Assembly (NCBI GenBank): GCA_963803065.1
Contig: CAWDKW010000004.1
Coordinates: forward strand, 186,001 to 250,000
Direction of reading: 5' to 3'
Source: DASXMT01 sp963803065
Lineage (GTDB): Bacteria; Actinomycetota; Acidimicrobiia; Acidimicrobiales; RAAP-2
Length of the DNA stretch: 64,000 nt
The notes under the pieces are model-generated. The model saw only the letters and a list, made by a program, of their open reading frames with translations, searched no databases and had not been told where the DNA came from. Position 1 is the stretch's first letter. The number at the start of each line of letters is the position of its first letter. Positions 57,702-64,000 of the stretch are shown one piece after another. Made by a program: the position numbers and the translations under genes.

Positions 57702-58631
57702 TCAGGGCTGATGGCCTTCGTCGGGTCGTCGGATACGGGCCATGTCGGAAACAGGGCCGAGGTGCTGGAGCTTCTCGGGGTTGACCACACCGCGCACCGC
57801 CTGGATCACACCGTCGAGGACCTCGAGCGACAAGACGCTGGCGACCTTGCCCTGGTGGTCGCTGATGATCAGCCCAGGTCCGCCATTGACGAGAACCGGT
57901 TCGACGGATACCCCGCGTTGGTTCAACCCTTCGAACAGGGCGAGGACGAAGGCGGCGACCCGGTCTCGCCCGTAGAGGGGGTGGCCGATGGCGGTCGCCT
58001 TGCCGCCCCCGTCCCCGCAGAGCACGGCGTCGGCCGCGAGCAGGTCGACCAACTGGTCGAGGTCGCCATCCTGGGCGGCAGCGAGAAAGGACCGGAGCAG
58101 CGCCTCGCTGTGCTCGGTCGATGCCTCAAAGCGGGGGTGGTGGGCGTCGAGGTGCTGGCGGGCACGCCCGAAGATCTGCCGGCAGTTGGCCTCGCTCTTG
58201 TCCACGATCTGGGCGATGTCCTCGTAGGAGTAGTCGAAGACCTCGCGCAGCAAGAACACTGCTCGCTCGACCGGGGAGAGGCTCTCGAGCAGCACGAGGA
58301 AGGCCATCGAGAGGGAGTCGGACAGCTCCGCCATCTGCTCAGGGCTTTCGTGCAGCTCGGCCACGACCGGCTCGGGCAACCAGGTGCCGACATACGACTC
58401 CCGACGAACCCGGGCCGAGCGCATGTGGTCGATGGCCAGCCGTGTGGTCGCCGCGGCCAGATAGGCCTTGGGCGATTCGACCATCACTCCACCTTGGCGG
58501 GCGCGTTCGAGCCGGAAGAACGCTTCTTGGACCAGGTCCTCGGCCTCGGAGACGCTCCCGGTCATCCGGTAGGCGATCGAGAACATGAGAGCCCGAAGGC
58601 CTGTTTCGTCGTTCGGCAAAGGTGTGTCCAT
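57702..58631 (-). CDS. ECF41-type RNA polymerase sigma factor (SigJ-like)
   Basis: A 309-residue sigma factor: region 2 (AYRMTGSVSEAEDLVQEAF, YLAAATTRLAIDHMRSARVR), the linker motif WLPEP, region 4 (LSPVERAVFLLREVFDYSYE) and a C-terminal SnoaL-like extension with DGGGKATA near 207 and NPEKL near 281. These three motifs define ECF41. The extension acts as a built-in anti-sigma domain, so no separate anti-sigma gene is expected. The ECF41 consensus promoter lies about 180 nt upstream. The start MDTPLPNDE is the first plausible ATG but has a weak ribosome-binding site. Confidence 0.93.
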   Translation of the reverse strand: MDTPLPNDETGLRALMFSIAYRMTGSVSEAEDLVQEAFFRLERARQGGVMVESPKAYLAAATTRLAIDHMRSARVRRESYVGTWLPEPVVAELHESPEQMAELSDSLSMAFLVLLESLSPVERAVFLLREVFDYSYEDIAQIVDKSEANCRQIFGRARQHLDAHHPRFEASTEHSEALLRSFLAAAQDGDLDQLVDLLAADAVLCGDGGGKATAIGHPLYGRDRVAAFVLALFEGLNQRGVSVEPVLVNGGPGLIISDHQGKVASVLSLEVLDGVIQAVRGVVNPEKLQHLGPVSDMARIRRPDEGHQP

Positions 58632-58809
58632 TGGTCACCGTTGTCCTCGGCGGCGAACAACCGCCCTTTGTGCAGTGGCAACGACCTCGTGATCCTCCGC
58701 CACCGGTCCGGGGACCAGCTGCCGGCCGATCGCCCCACACCCTCGCGCGACGAATGCTCGCATCTGTCCTCTCCCTCCGGGCGTCTTGTGGATCGTTCTC
58801 GGACCTTAA

Positions 58810-58836
58810 GACGAAGCAGCGGCGTCGCTTGTGACA
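58810..58836 (-). promoter_or_regulatory. ECF41 promoter TGTCACA-N16-CGTC
   Basis: On the minus strand TGTCACA (58836-58830), a 16-nt spacer and CGTC (58813-58810). This equals the published ECF41 target consensus. It would give the sigma gene a leader of about 170 nt. Confidence 0.8.
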
Positions 58837-58861
58837 CCTGCGCAGCGAAGACGGGCGCTGG

Positions 58862-59515
58862 CTACTTGACGCAGTAGTCGCCGAGGCCGCCACGGAGCAG
58901 CCCGATGGCCTGGCTGCCCTCGCGCCGCAGGTCACGAGCGAGGTCGCCGACGTCGACAGGACTGTCGAGCAGTCGTTCTCGCACGTAGGCGATCAGGGCG
59001 GCATGGAGCCCGACCAGGGCGTTGGCGACGACCGAGGCGCAGAGGTCGTTCGGCCCCCTGCCTGTCTCCTCCCCCAGAAGTGCGGCCACTGCGTCGGTGT
59101 AGCGAGCGAGGATCTGTCGCTCCCGGGCGAGCAGGGCAGGGCTTGCTGCGATCATGCGCGACGCGCTGAGCAGCGCCTGCCGGGCGCTCTCGTCCTCGGC
59201 GCCGAGAAAGCCGCGAGGTTCGGTCACGAAGCGACCGAAGGCGTCGAGCACCGACGCGCCCGCAGGGCGCTCCCGGATGGCGGTGAGCAGCTGGTCCTCG
59301 AAGGCCTCCATCCCCTGGTAGACGAGGTCTTCTTTGGTCGGGAAGTAGTTGAACACGGTGGCCTCGGAGACCTCCGCCTCTCGGGCGATCTCGGCGACGC
59401 TCACCGCCTCGAAGCCACGCTCGGCGAAGAGCCGTTGTGCCGTCTCGGCGATGAGCAGGCGGTTCCGCTGTTTCTTTCGCTCCCGAAGGCCCAGCTCGGT
59501 GTCCATCTTCGTCAT
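58862..59515 (-). CDS. TetR-family regulator
   Basis: A 217-residue regulator: RNRLLIAETAQRLFAERGFE, VSVAEIAREAEVSEATVFNY and FPTKEDLVYQGMEAF make a typical TetR helix-turn-helix, and the C-terminal domain is Ala/Leu-rich. ATG 59515 (MTKMDTELG) is chosen over an in-frame start at 59554 inside the operator region. Divergent from a short ORF and VOC gene; two palindromes lie between them. The 3' end is close to the ECF41 promoter. Confidence 0.88.
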   Translation of the reverse strand: MTKMDTELGLRERKKQRNRLLIAETAQRLFAERGFEAVSVAEIAREAEVSEATVFNYFPTKEDLVYQGMEAFEDQLLTAIRERPAGASVLDAFGRFVTEPRGFLGAEDESARQALLSASRMIAASPALLARERQILARYTDAVAALLGEETGRGPNDLCASVVANALVGLHAALIAYVRERLLDSPVDVGDLARDLRREGSQAIGLLRGGLGDYCVK

Positions 59516-59530
59516 GGTACCAGAAACTTC

Positions 59531-59567
59531 TTGACACAATAAAAATATTGCCACTATAGATATAGTG
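59531..59567 (+). promoter_or_regulatory. Promoter and palindromes between TetR and divergent genes
   Basis: TTGACA at 59531-59536 and TATAGA at 59555-59560 (18-nt spacer) form a plus-strand promoter. CAATA-N4-TATTG (59537-59550) fills the spacer, and CACTATA-N2-TATAGTG (59552-59567) covers the -10. The AT-rich block is exceptional in this genome. It probably binds the TetR protein. Confidence 0.7.
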
Positions 59568-59604
59568 TGACATGGTTAACGGGATGAGGCAGGAGGAGAG
59601 GCTG

Positions 59605-60012
59605 ATGTTGCTCTTGCACCCCAATGACGCGTTGGCCCTGGCCCGAGGGCATCAGAGCGACCTCGGAGACCGGGCCGCTTGGCGGCGGCTGACCCGCCTC
59701 CAGACAAGCATGCCTCCTCGGAGTTCCTGGCGGACATCCTCGACCTCGAGGTCGAGCCCCCGTGGGGTCCGTTCCTTCCGCTCAAGGTCGGTGCCGAGAG
59801 CCTCGACTTCGAGGACGCCGATGAGGTCGGTTCCATGCACCTCGCCTTCCTGGTCGGCGAGGCCGAATTCGACGCCGCCCGCGACCGTCTTCGGGCCGCC
59901 CAGGCAACCACCTACGCCGACCCGTTCCGCACCAGGCCCGGCGAGATCAACCACCTCTACGGGGGGCGCGGCGTGTACTTCGACGGCCCCGAGGGCCACT
60001 ATTACGAGCTGA
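59605..60012 (+). CDS. Short ORF fused out of frame to VOC gene; doubtful
   Basis: AGGAGGAGAGG just before ATG 59605 gives the strongest ribosome-binding site in this area. The first 25-30 residues (LLHPNDALALARGHQSDL) recall short membrane-less ORFs found beside TetR genes in actinobacteria. From about 59690 the frame is only a shadow of the VOC gene. It therefore looks like a gene start joined to foreign sequence, or an upstream coding peptide. No function can be given. Confidence 0.35.
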   Translation: MLLLHPNDALALARGHQSDLGDRAAWRRLTRLQTSMPPRSSWRTSSTSRSSPRGVRSFRSRSVPRASTSRTPMRSVPCTSPSWSARPNSTPPATVFGPPRQPPTPTRSAPGPARSTTSTGGAACTSTAPRATITS

Positions 60013-60065
60013 TTACTGCCCCTTACGGTCCGGTCTCCGAAGTCGAGCCTCCGTCCCGGCACTGA
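59679..60065 (+). CDS. VOC (glyoxalase)-family protein, N-terminus short
   Basis: About 128 residues of a vicinal-oxygen-chelate protein: KHASSEFLADILDLEVEP, GPFLPLKVGAESLDFEDAD, MHLAFLVGEAEFDAARDRL and GGRGVYFDGPEGHYYELITA, which ends in the metal Glu. The first beta strand, with the usual His, is absent, because no in-frame start exists upstream and the TTG at 59679 enters just before the first helix. It is probably a 5'-truncated gene now reached only from the ORF at 59605 in another frame. Confidence 0.65.
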   Translation: MAAADPPPDKHASSEFLADILDLEVEPPWGPFLPLKVGAESLDFEDADEVGSMHLAFLVGEAEFDAARDRLRAAQATTYADPFRTRPGEINHLYGGRGVYFDGPEGHYYELITAPYGPVSEVEPPSRH

Positions 60066-60097
60066 CGGCTGCGTCGCTCATCGTCAATTGTGAATTG

Positions 60098-60121
60098 GTT
60101 CAATCTGGTAGCCGGTTCAAT
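60098..60121 (+). repeat. Direct repeat GGTTCAAT, 16-bp period
   Basis: GGTTCAAT occurs at 60098-60105 and 60114-60121, with CAATT-N3-AATTG just upstream at 60085-60097. They lie upstream of the globin gene and could be regulatory. Confidence 0.4.
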
Positions 60122-60179
60122 TTGGAAGGCCGCAGCTATCAGGTAGGCCGCACGTGACCCGCACGAAAGGAGCGTGCAC

Positions 60180-60648
60180 ATGCCCTCTCTCTACGACCAC
60201 GCCGGAGGCGACGAGAGCCTCCACCGGCTAGAGGACATCTTCTATTCCAAGGTGCTCGCCGATCCGCTCCTCCAACCGCTCTTCGGAGAGGGCCAACCCC
60301 AGCACGTGGAACACCTCACCTGGTTCACGGCCGAATCGTTCGGCGGTCCCGACCGCTTCAGCGAAGAGCTGGGCTTCGCTCACCTGATCGACGTGCATCG
60401 GGGCCTGGCGATCACAGAGGAGACGCCGGCGGTTCGTCGACCTCTACCTCGATGCGCTCGATGCGGCCGGCATGCCCGACGACCGACCATTCAGGGAGGC
60501 TGTCAAAGACCACGTCGAGTTCGGCTCCCGGGTAGCCATGCAGAACTCCCACGCAGCTTCGGATGCCGACCTGCACCCGTTACGCCATGTGCCCCACTGG
60601 ACCTGGGCCGGCGAGCGCCAACCCAGCGCGGCTGAGAATCCGGACTGA
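60180..60648 (+). pseudogene. Truncated haemoglobin (group II type) with frameshift
   Basis: Frame 1 from ATG 60180 (GAAAGGAG upstream) gives SLYDHAGGDESLHRLEDIFY, DPLLQPLFGEG and HVEHLTWFTAESFGGPDRF, a group II globin start. Near 60423 (in GAGGAGAC) an extra base or 2-base loss moves the reading. The other frame gives RRRFVDLYLDALDAAGMPDD, FREAVKDHVEFGSRVAMQNS and HVPHWTWAG, then a TGA at 60646-60648. Together they make a full-length protein of about 155 residues. As written the globin is disrupted. Confidence 0.82.
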
Positions 60649-60703
60649 TCACCGGGTCCGACCGGAGTACGCGGCGATTCTTGACCCGGTCGACCGGATC
60701 GTG

Positions 60704-61225
60704 CTACGTCGTCGGCAGTGCCATCCCGGTCTCGAGGAGGGTCTTCAGACTGGCCAGCACGGCAGGCCAGCCTTCGGAGATGCCCTGGAGAACGGGGCTC
60801 CCGGGCGAGAAGCCGTCGTGGAGGACCGTGAGCTTCACGACGCCCTGCCCGACGTTCTCAAGGTCGAATGCCACCTTGGAACGGGGTTCAGCGCGCCAGG
60901 CATCAGCCGTGGCTTCGTCCATGCCGACCTGGGCGGCCCACTCGGGCGTGAACGTGTGCCAGGTGTACGCCAGCCTGCGGTAGGGATCGGAATCGAGGAT
61001 CACCTGTTCGGGATCGGTCACGACGAGCCCGACCTCGTCGTGGGCCAAGTCGTAGGTCGAGCCCTTCTGCCAGTCCGAGCGGAAGGTCTTCTCACCAGCC
61101 CTCTGGTGCCGCCAGTAGCGCTTGGTGAGGGCGGGGTCGGTGAGGCCCTGCCAGACCCGCTCGGGCGCGGCGTGGATGTAGGTCGTGTAGGTGAAACTCG
61201 TCGTCTGGTCGATGCGTGCAGTCAT
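60704..61225 (-). CDS. SRPBCC/AHSA1-family protein
   Basis: 173 residues: FTYTTYIHAAPERVWQGLTD, ALTKRYWRHQRAGEKTF, DPYRRLAYTWHTFTPEWAAQ and VKLTVLHDGFSPGSPVLQGI, all typical of AHSA1-like proteins that sense or bind hydrophobic ligands. Such genes normally follow an ArsR gene; here the downstream neighbour is the globin pseudogene and the upstream one is an MFS exporter on the same strand, 70 nt away. The ATG at 61225 has no strong ribosome-binding site. Confidence 0.88.
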   Translation of the reverse strand: MTARIDQTTSFTYTTYIHAAPERVWQGLTDPALTKRYWRHQRAGEKTFRSDWQKGSTYDLAHDEVGLVVTDPEQVILDSDPYRRLAYTWHTFTPEWAAQVGMDEATADAWRAEPRSKVAFDLENVGQGVVKLTVLHDGFSPGSPVLQGISEGWPAVLASLKTLLETGMALPTT

Positions 61226-61295
61226 GGGTTTGCTCCAGTCGTCTGGTTGTCGGATTGAGCAGTGGTGCCTGCCTCGGGAACCCGTTGGGAGTCCT

Positions 61296-62843
61296 TCATT
61301 TCCCGACGATCGCCATCGTGACTTCTGGCTCCCGGGGGACCAACACCGTGTCGGGGCGTTGGCTGCGTCGGATGAGGAGGACGGCGGCGGGAACGGCGAC
61401 CAGTCCGGTCAGCCCGCAGACCCACAGGGCCCAGTGGAGCCCGCCGGTGAGGGCGGCCGGGGCTGCGGAGCCCTGGTGGGCGAGCGTGTGGAAGCGTGAG
61501 GCCGCAATGGACGAGGCGACGGCCACGCCGATGGCACCGCCCAGGTTCTGGGACGTGTTGAGCAGGCCGGAGGCGACTCCCGCGTCGTGTTCGGTGACCC
61601 CGGTGAGCGCGCCGATGGAGATGGGGATGAAGGCGAAGGCGGTGCCGATGCCACCAACGAAGAATGGCCCGGCCAGGTCTCGCCAGAAGCTTCCGTTGGG
61701 CGGGGCCTGGGCGGCCCACAGGATCCCGGCTCCGATGAGGGTCATGCCGAAGGCCATGACGGCCCTGGCCGAGGTGCGGGTCACAATCCTTTGGGAGAGG
61801 CCGGCGAAGGCCAGGGAGGTGACCGACGCCGTCATCCAGGCCGCCCCGGTGGCAAGTGCGGAGTACCCGAGTACCTGCTGCATGTACAGGGTGCCCACGA
61901 AGACGAAGGTGAAGAAACTCGTTCCCAGCAGGAATCCGACGGCATTCGATCCGGCCACGCTGCTCAGGCGAAACAGCCGCAGCGGCAGGAGTGCCGCCTC
62001 GACCCGCGTTTCGATGACGAAGAACACCGCCAGCAACGCGGCCCCGCCGGCGAGCATGACGACGGTCTGGGTGGCCGCCCAGCCGACCTGGGGCGCCTCT
62101 GAGATGGCGTACACGAGGACCAGCAGCGCGGCGGTGATCGAGACGGCACCGAAGGGGTCGTAGCGCCGCCGGGCGCGACGGACGCGGCTCTCGGGTACCA
62201 CCTTGGGGGCCAGGACGAGTGCGGCTGCGCCGATGGGGACGTTGAAGAAGAAGATGTACCGCCATCCGACGTAGGTGGTGAGAATGCCGCCGGCGAGGAG
62301 CCCGACCGTCCCGCCGAGCGCCCCGACCCCGCCCCAGATCCCCAGCGCCTTGTTGCGTTCGGAACCCTCGGAGAACATGTTCATCACGATGGACAGAGCG
62401 GCAGGGAGCACGAGCGCCGCCCCGAACCCCTGGATCCCCCGCATCACGATCAAGAAGGTGTCCGACGTGGCGAGGCCGCCGCCGAGCGAGGCAGAGGTGA
62501 AGACGACCAGGCCGGCCATGAGGAGGCGGCGTCGTCCGAGCAAGTCGGCAGCGCGTCCGCCGAGAAGCAAGAACCCGGCGAAGGTGAGCCCATAGGCGGT
62601 GACGAGCCACTGGAGGTCGGACTCGGGGAAGTGAAGCGTGCGGCCGATGGTCGGCAGAGCGACGTTGACGATCGTGAAATCCACGATGGTGATGAAGTAC
62701 GCCACCACCAGTAGGGCGAAGGCTCGCCAGCGCTGGACCGACGTCGTGTGCGGCAGGCTCGACCCAACTCGGGCCGCTCGGCCGACCGCCCGTGTGCCAG
62801 CGGGTGGGGCTCCGGCTTCCTCAACGCATCCGACGTTCTGCAT
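61296..62843 (-). CDS. DHA2-type MFS drug exporter
   Basis: A 515-residue major-facilitator protein with 14 predicted helices. Typical segments are DFTIVNVALPTIGRTLHF in TM1, LQWLVTAYGLTFAGFLLLGGR, the loop DLLGRRRLLMAG (motif A), IQGFGAALVLPAALSI (motif C region) and GLLAGGILTTYVGWRYIF. It should export drugs or toxic metabolites by proton antiport. GGAGGG 6 nt before ATG 62843 fixes the start. Upstream lie a TTGCAT-N17-TACCAT promoter and an overlapping GCAAC palindrome. The first 35 residues are a disordered leader. Confidence 0.93.
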   Translation of the reverse strand: MQNVGCVEEAGAPPAGTRAVGRAARVGSSLPHTTSVQRWRAFALLVVAYFITIVDFTIVNVALPTIGRTLHFPESDLQWLVTAYGLTFAGFLLLGGRAADLLGRRRLLMAGLVVFTSASLGGGLATSDTFLIVMRGIQGFGAALVLPAALSIVMNMFSEGSERNKALGIWGGVGALGGTVGLLAGGILTTYVGWRYIFFFNVPIGAAALVLAPKVVPESRVRRARRRYDPFGAVSITAALLVLVYAISEAPQVGWAATQTVVMLAGGAALLAVFFVIETRVEAALLPLRLFRLSSVAGSNAVGFLLGTSFFTFVFVGTLYMQQVLGYSALATGAAWMTASVTSLAFAGLSQRIVTRTSARAVMAFGMTLIGAGILWAAQAPPNGSFWRDLAGPFFVGGIGTAFAFIPISIGALTGVTEHDAGVASGLLNTSQNLGGAIGVAVASSIAASRFHTLAHQGSAAPAALTGGLHWALWVCGLTGLVAVPAAVLLIRRSQRPDTVLVPREPEVTMAIVGK

Positions 62844-62871
62844 GTCTTCCCTCCTTGTCAATGTGCAACCA

Positions 62872-62911
62872 ATGGTAGCACGTACTGAGAAGATATGCAA
62901 CTAGAGGTTGC
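62872..62911 (-). promoter_or_regulatory. Promoter TTGCAT-N17-TACCAT with overlapping GCAAC-N5-GTTGC
   Basis: Minus-strand -35 TTGCAT (62900-62895) and -10 TACCAT (62877-62872), 17 nt apart. The inverted repeat at 62897-62911 overlaps the -35. More TTGCA/TGCAA copies lie nearby (62865-62869 and 62943-62949). Probable repressor target for the exporter gene. Confidence 0.6.
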
Positions 62912-63055
62912 GTATTGAGGACGAGATCATAACTGCAATGATCGGTTGCACGTCTGGCTCCAACCAGCTACGGTGGGTTGCAGCTCGAGCGAGGTCAGTG
63001 ATGACCCTCGGGCAGTGCAAGCGGAGAGAGCCGTTTAAGGGTGAGGGAGGATCTG

Positions 63056-63499
63056 ATGCCAGGCCTAGTGATCGAGCGGGAGGTTCTGATCGAGGCACCG
63101 GCGGAGGTGGTATGGCGCACCATCACCGAGCCTGACCAGATCACCCAGTGGTTCGCCGACCGGGTGGAACTGGTCGTGGAACCAGGTGCCCAGGGCTACA
63201 TGGGGTTCGGGGACCAGGGTGGCCCGGTCGTCGTGGAGACGGTCGATCCACCGACGCGCTTCTCGTTCCGCTGGAACCATCCCAGCGGGGAGGAACCGGC
63301 GGTCGGCAACTCGATGCTCGTCGAGTTCACGCTGGCGCCCGAGGGCGACGAGAGGACCCGCCTTCGGGTGTCCGAAAGTGGCCACGAGTTGCTCGCCTGG
63401 CCCGAGGCCGAGAAGCAGCGCTACGCCGACGAGCACGAGGGCGGCTGGGCCGAGTACCTGGACCGCCTGGCCAGCGTGCTCGCGGCGCGGTCGGGATGA
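63056..63499 (+). CDS. SRPBCC/AHSA1-family protein
   Basis: 147 residues: IEREVLIEAPAEVVWRTITE, QITQWFADRVELVVEPGAQG, GDQGGPVVVETVDPPTRFSF and a final helix GWAEYLDRLASVLAARS. It is an AHSA1-like protein. GGGAGG 5 nt before ATG 63056 supports this start. The ArsR gene follows with a 4-nt ATGA overlap, giving the module order SRPBCC-ArsR, the reverse of the ArsR-SRPBCC module at 53027. Confidence 0.9.
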   Translation: MPGLVIEREVLIEAPAEVVWRTITEPDQITQWFADRVELVVEPGAQGYMGFGDQGGPVVVETVDPPTRFSFRWNHPSGEEPAVGNSMLVEFTLAPEGDERTRLRVSESGHELLAWPEAEKQRYADEHEGGWAEYLDRLASVLAARSG

Positions 63500-63879
63500 C
63501 AACGCAGGCCGATGATGAGCTCTGGTCGGCCATCGCCGACCCGTCTCGTCGTCTGGTCCTCGACCTCGTCGTCACCAACGGCGACGTCAGCGCCAGCTGG
63601 TTGGCCGGTCACGTGCCCTTCTCCCGACAAGCCGTCTCCAAACACCTGGTCGTGCTCGAAGAGGCCGGGTTGGTCAGCCGGCGTAAGCAGGGTCGAGAGG
63701 TCCTCTACCGGGTGGAAGCCGACCGTCTCGACCAGGCCACTCGGGCCATGGCCGACCTCGCCGCGCAATGGGACCGGCGGCTCGGCACGATCAAGCGCCT
63801 CGCCGAGGCAGCCCACGAAAAGGCACAGAGAGGCGAAGCTCTCGAGCAAGCAGAGAGAGGCGAAGCTCTCGAGCAATAG
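63496..63879 (+). CDS. ArsR-family regulator with duplicated C-terminal tail
   Basis: A 127-residue winged-helix regulator: LWSAIADPSRRLVLDLVV, NGDVSASWLAGHVPFSRQAV, SKHLVVLEEAGLVSRRKQGR and EVLYRVEADRLDQATRAM. The last 17 residues are a nearly perfect tandem duplication (QRGEALEQA, ERGEALEQ) encoded by a 23-24-base direct repeat. There are no metal-binding cysteines. It overlaps the SRPBCC stop by ATGA and should regulate that unit. Confidence 0.9.
   Translation: MTTQADDELWSAIADPSRRLVLDLVVTNGDVSASWLAGHVPFSRQAVSKHLVVLEEAGLVSRRKQGREVLYRVEADRLDQATRAMADLAAQWDRRLGTIKRLAEAAHEKAQRGEALEQAERGEALEQ
63827..63876 (+). repeat. 27-bp-period direct repeat at the 3' end of ArsR gene
   Basis: AGAGAGGCGAAGCTCTCGAG at 63827-63846 and again at 63854-63873, continuing GCAA in both. 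In frame, it doubles a nine-residue segment before the stop. Confidence 0.85.
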
Positions 63880-64000
63880 GGCGCCATGAAGGGTGAACCT
63901 CGACATCTGCCGAGATGACCAGGCCACCGGTGGGGCCGACGCCCACGCCGTGTACCCCCAGGGGAGCATGGTGCACGTTGGACCAGAGGCGGGCCGCCCG
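63880..64000. other. Right edge, no assigned gene
   Basis: 121 nt after the ArsR stop. A minus-strand frame entering from the right edge reads HHAPLGVHGVGVGPTGGLVI and could be the end of a gene outside the window, but it runs on over the ArsR gene. I see nothing firm. Confidence 0.3.

Noticed and set aside
20372..63879. Insertion sequence, transposase, integrase or prophage explaining the rearrangements
   Set aside because: No transposase motif, terminal inverted repeats or phage structural gene found on either strand.

Overview
The window is GC-rich, densely coded DNA from an actinobacterium. Two WhiB-type iron-sulfur regulators, a UPF0182 giant membrane protein, a DivIVA-domain protein, an Rv0958/Rv0959-like AAA-VWA pair, mycothiol-type DinB-fold proteins, a deazaflavin-type luciferase-like oxidoreductase, GTG/TTG starts and many leaderless promoters all point that way. 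The mixture recalls the class Acidimicrobiia, but no marker gene here proves the class. One tRNA (initiator tRNA-fMet) is present. I found no rRNA, CRISPR array, insertion sequence, integrase or prophage.

Region A (1-18.5 kb) looks like conserved chromosome. In order it holds a partial membrane protein, a MoxR-type ATPase with its VWA partner, two WhiB genes around a formiminotransferase, an HtrA-type protease, a small conserved protein, a degenerate zincin-like protein, a degenerate HtrA-like protein, MreB, a HEAT-repeat protein, a PDZ-Lon protease, a DivIVA-domain protein ending in a phage-head-like Cys/His motif, and UPF0182. The theme is envelope, division and proteolysis. Two of the protease-fold proteins lack catalytic residues. 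A 4.4-copy 18-bp tandem repeat sits between two convergent genes.

Region B (18.5-31 kb) starts with the tRNA and a sigma factor with a small zinc-type anti-sigma candidate. A thiol-redox cluster follows: two CxxC peroxiredoxins, an ABM monooxygenase, an Rv2466c-like DsbA-fold protein and a stump of an SDR gene. Next are a BrkB-type membrane protein of different base composition, then a two-component system divergent from a lipoprotein, a decayed second lipoprotein-like copy and a MacA/MacB-like export system.

Region C (31-64 kb) is accessory. Small regulator-plus-enzyme modules dominate: MerR with a reductase, ECF42 sigma with a DGPF protein, GntR with an ABC exporter, ArsR with SRPBCC proteins (twice), TetR with an SDR, ECF41 sigma with a carboxymuconolactone decarboxylase-like protein, and TetR next to a VOC protein. 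Stand-alone genes include a catalase, HdeD-like protein, lipid kinase, Nramp-related transporter, class I fructose-bisphosphate aldolase, DECR-like reductase and a DHA2 MFS exporter. At least seven reading frames between 27 and 61 kb are broken by frameshifts (lipoprotein-like copy, alpha/beta hydrolase, DinB-type protein, four-helix membrane protein, luciferase-like oxidoreductase, PRC-barrel protein, truncated globin). Region A shows none that I could find, so this is either real decay or local sequence error.

Regulatory reading was productive. Eleven genes have a TANNNT (or CATAGT) hexamer 6-7 nt before the start codon, the signature of leaderless transcripts. ECF41 and ECF42 consensus promoters lie before the matching sigma modules. 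Perfect palindromes sit at the GntR start codon, the ArsR promoter, and between the divergent TetR and SDR genes (three copies of GAGAC-N5-GTCTC).
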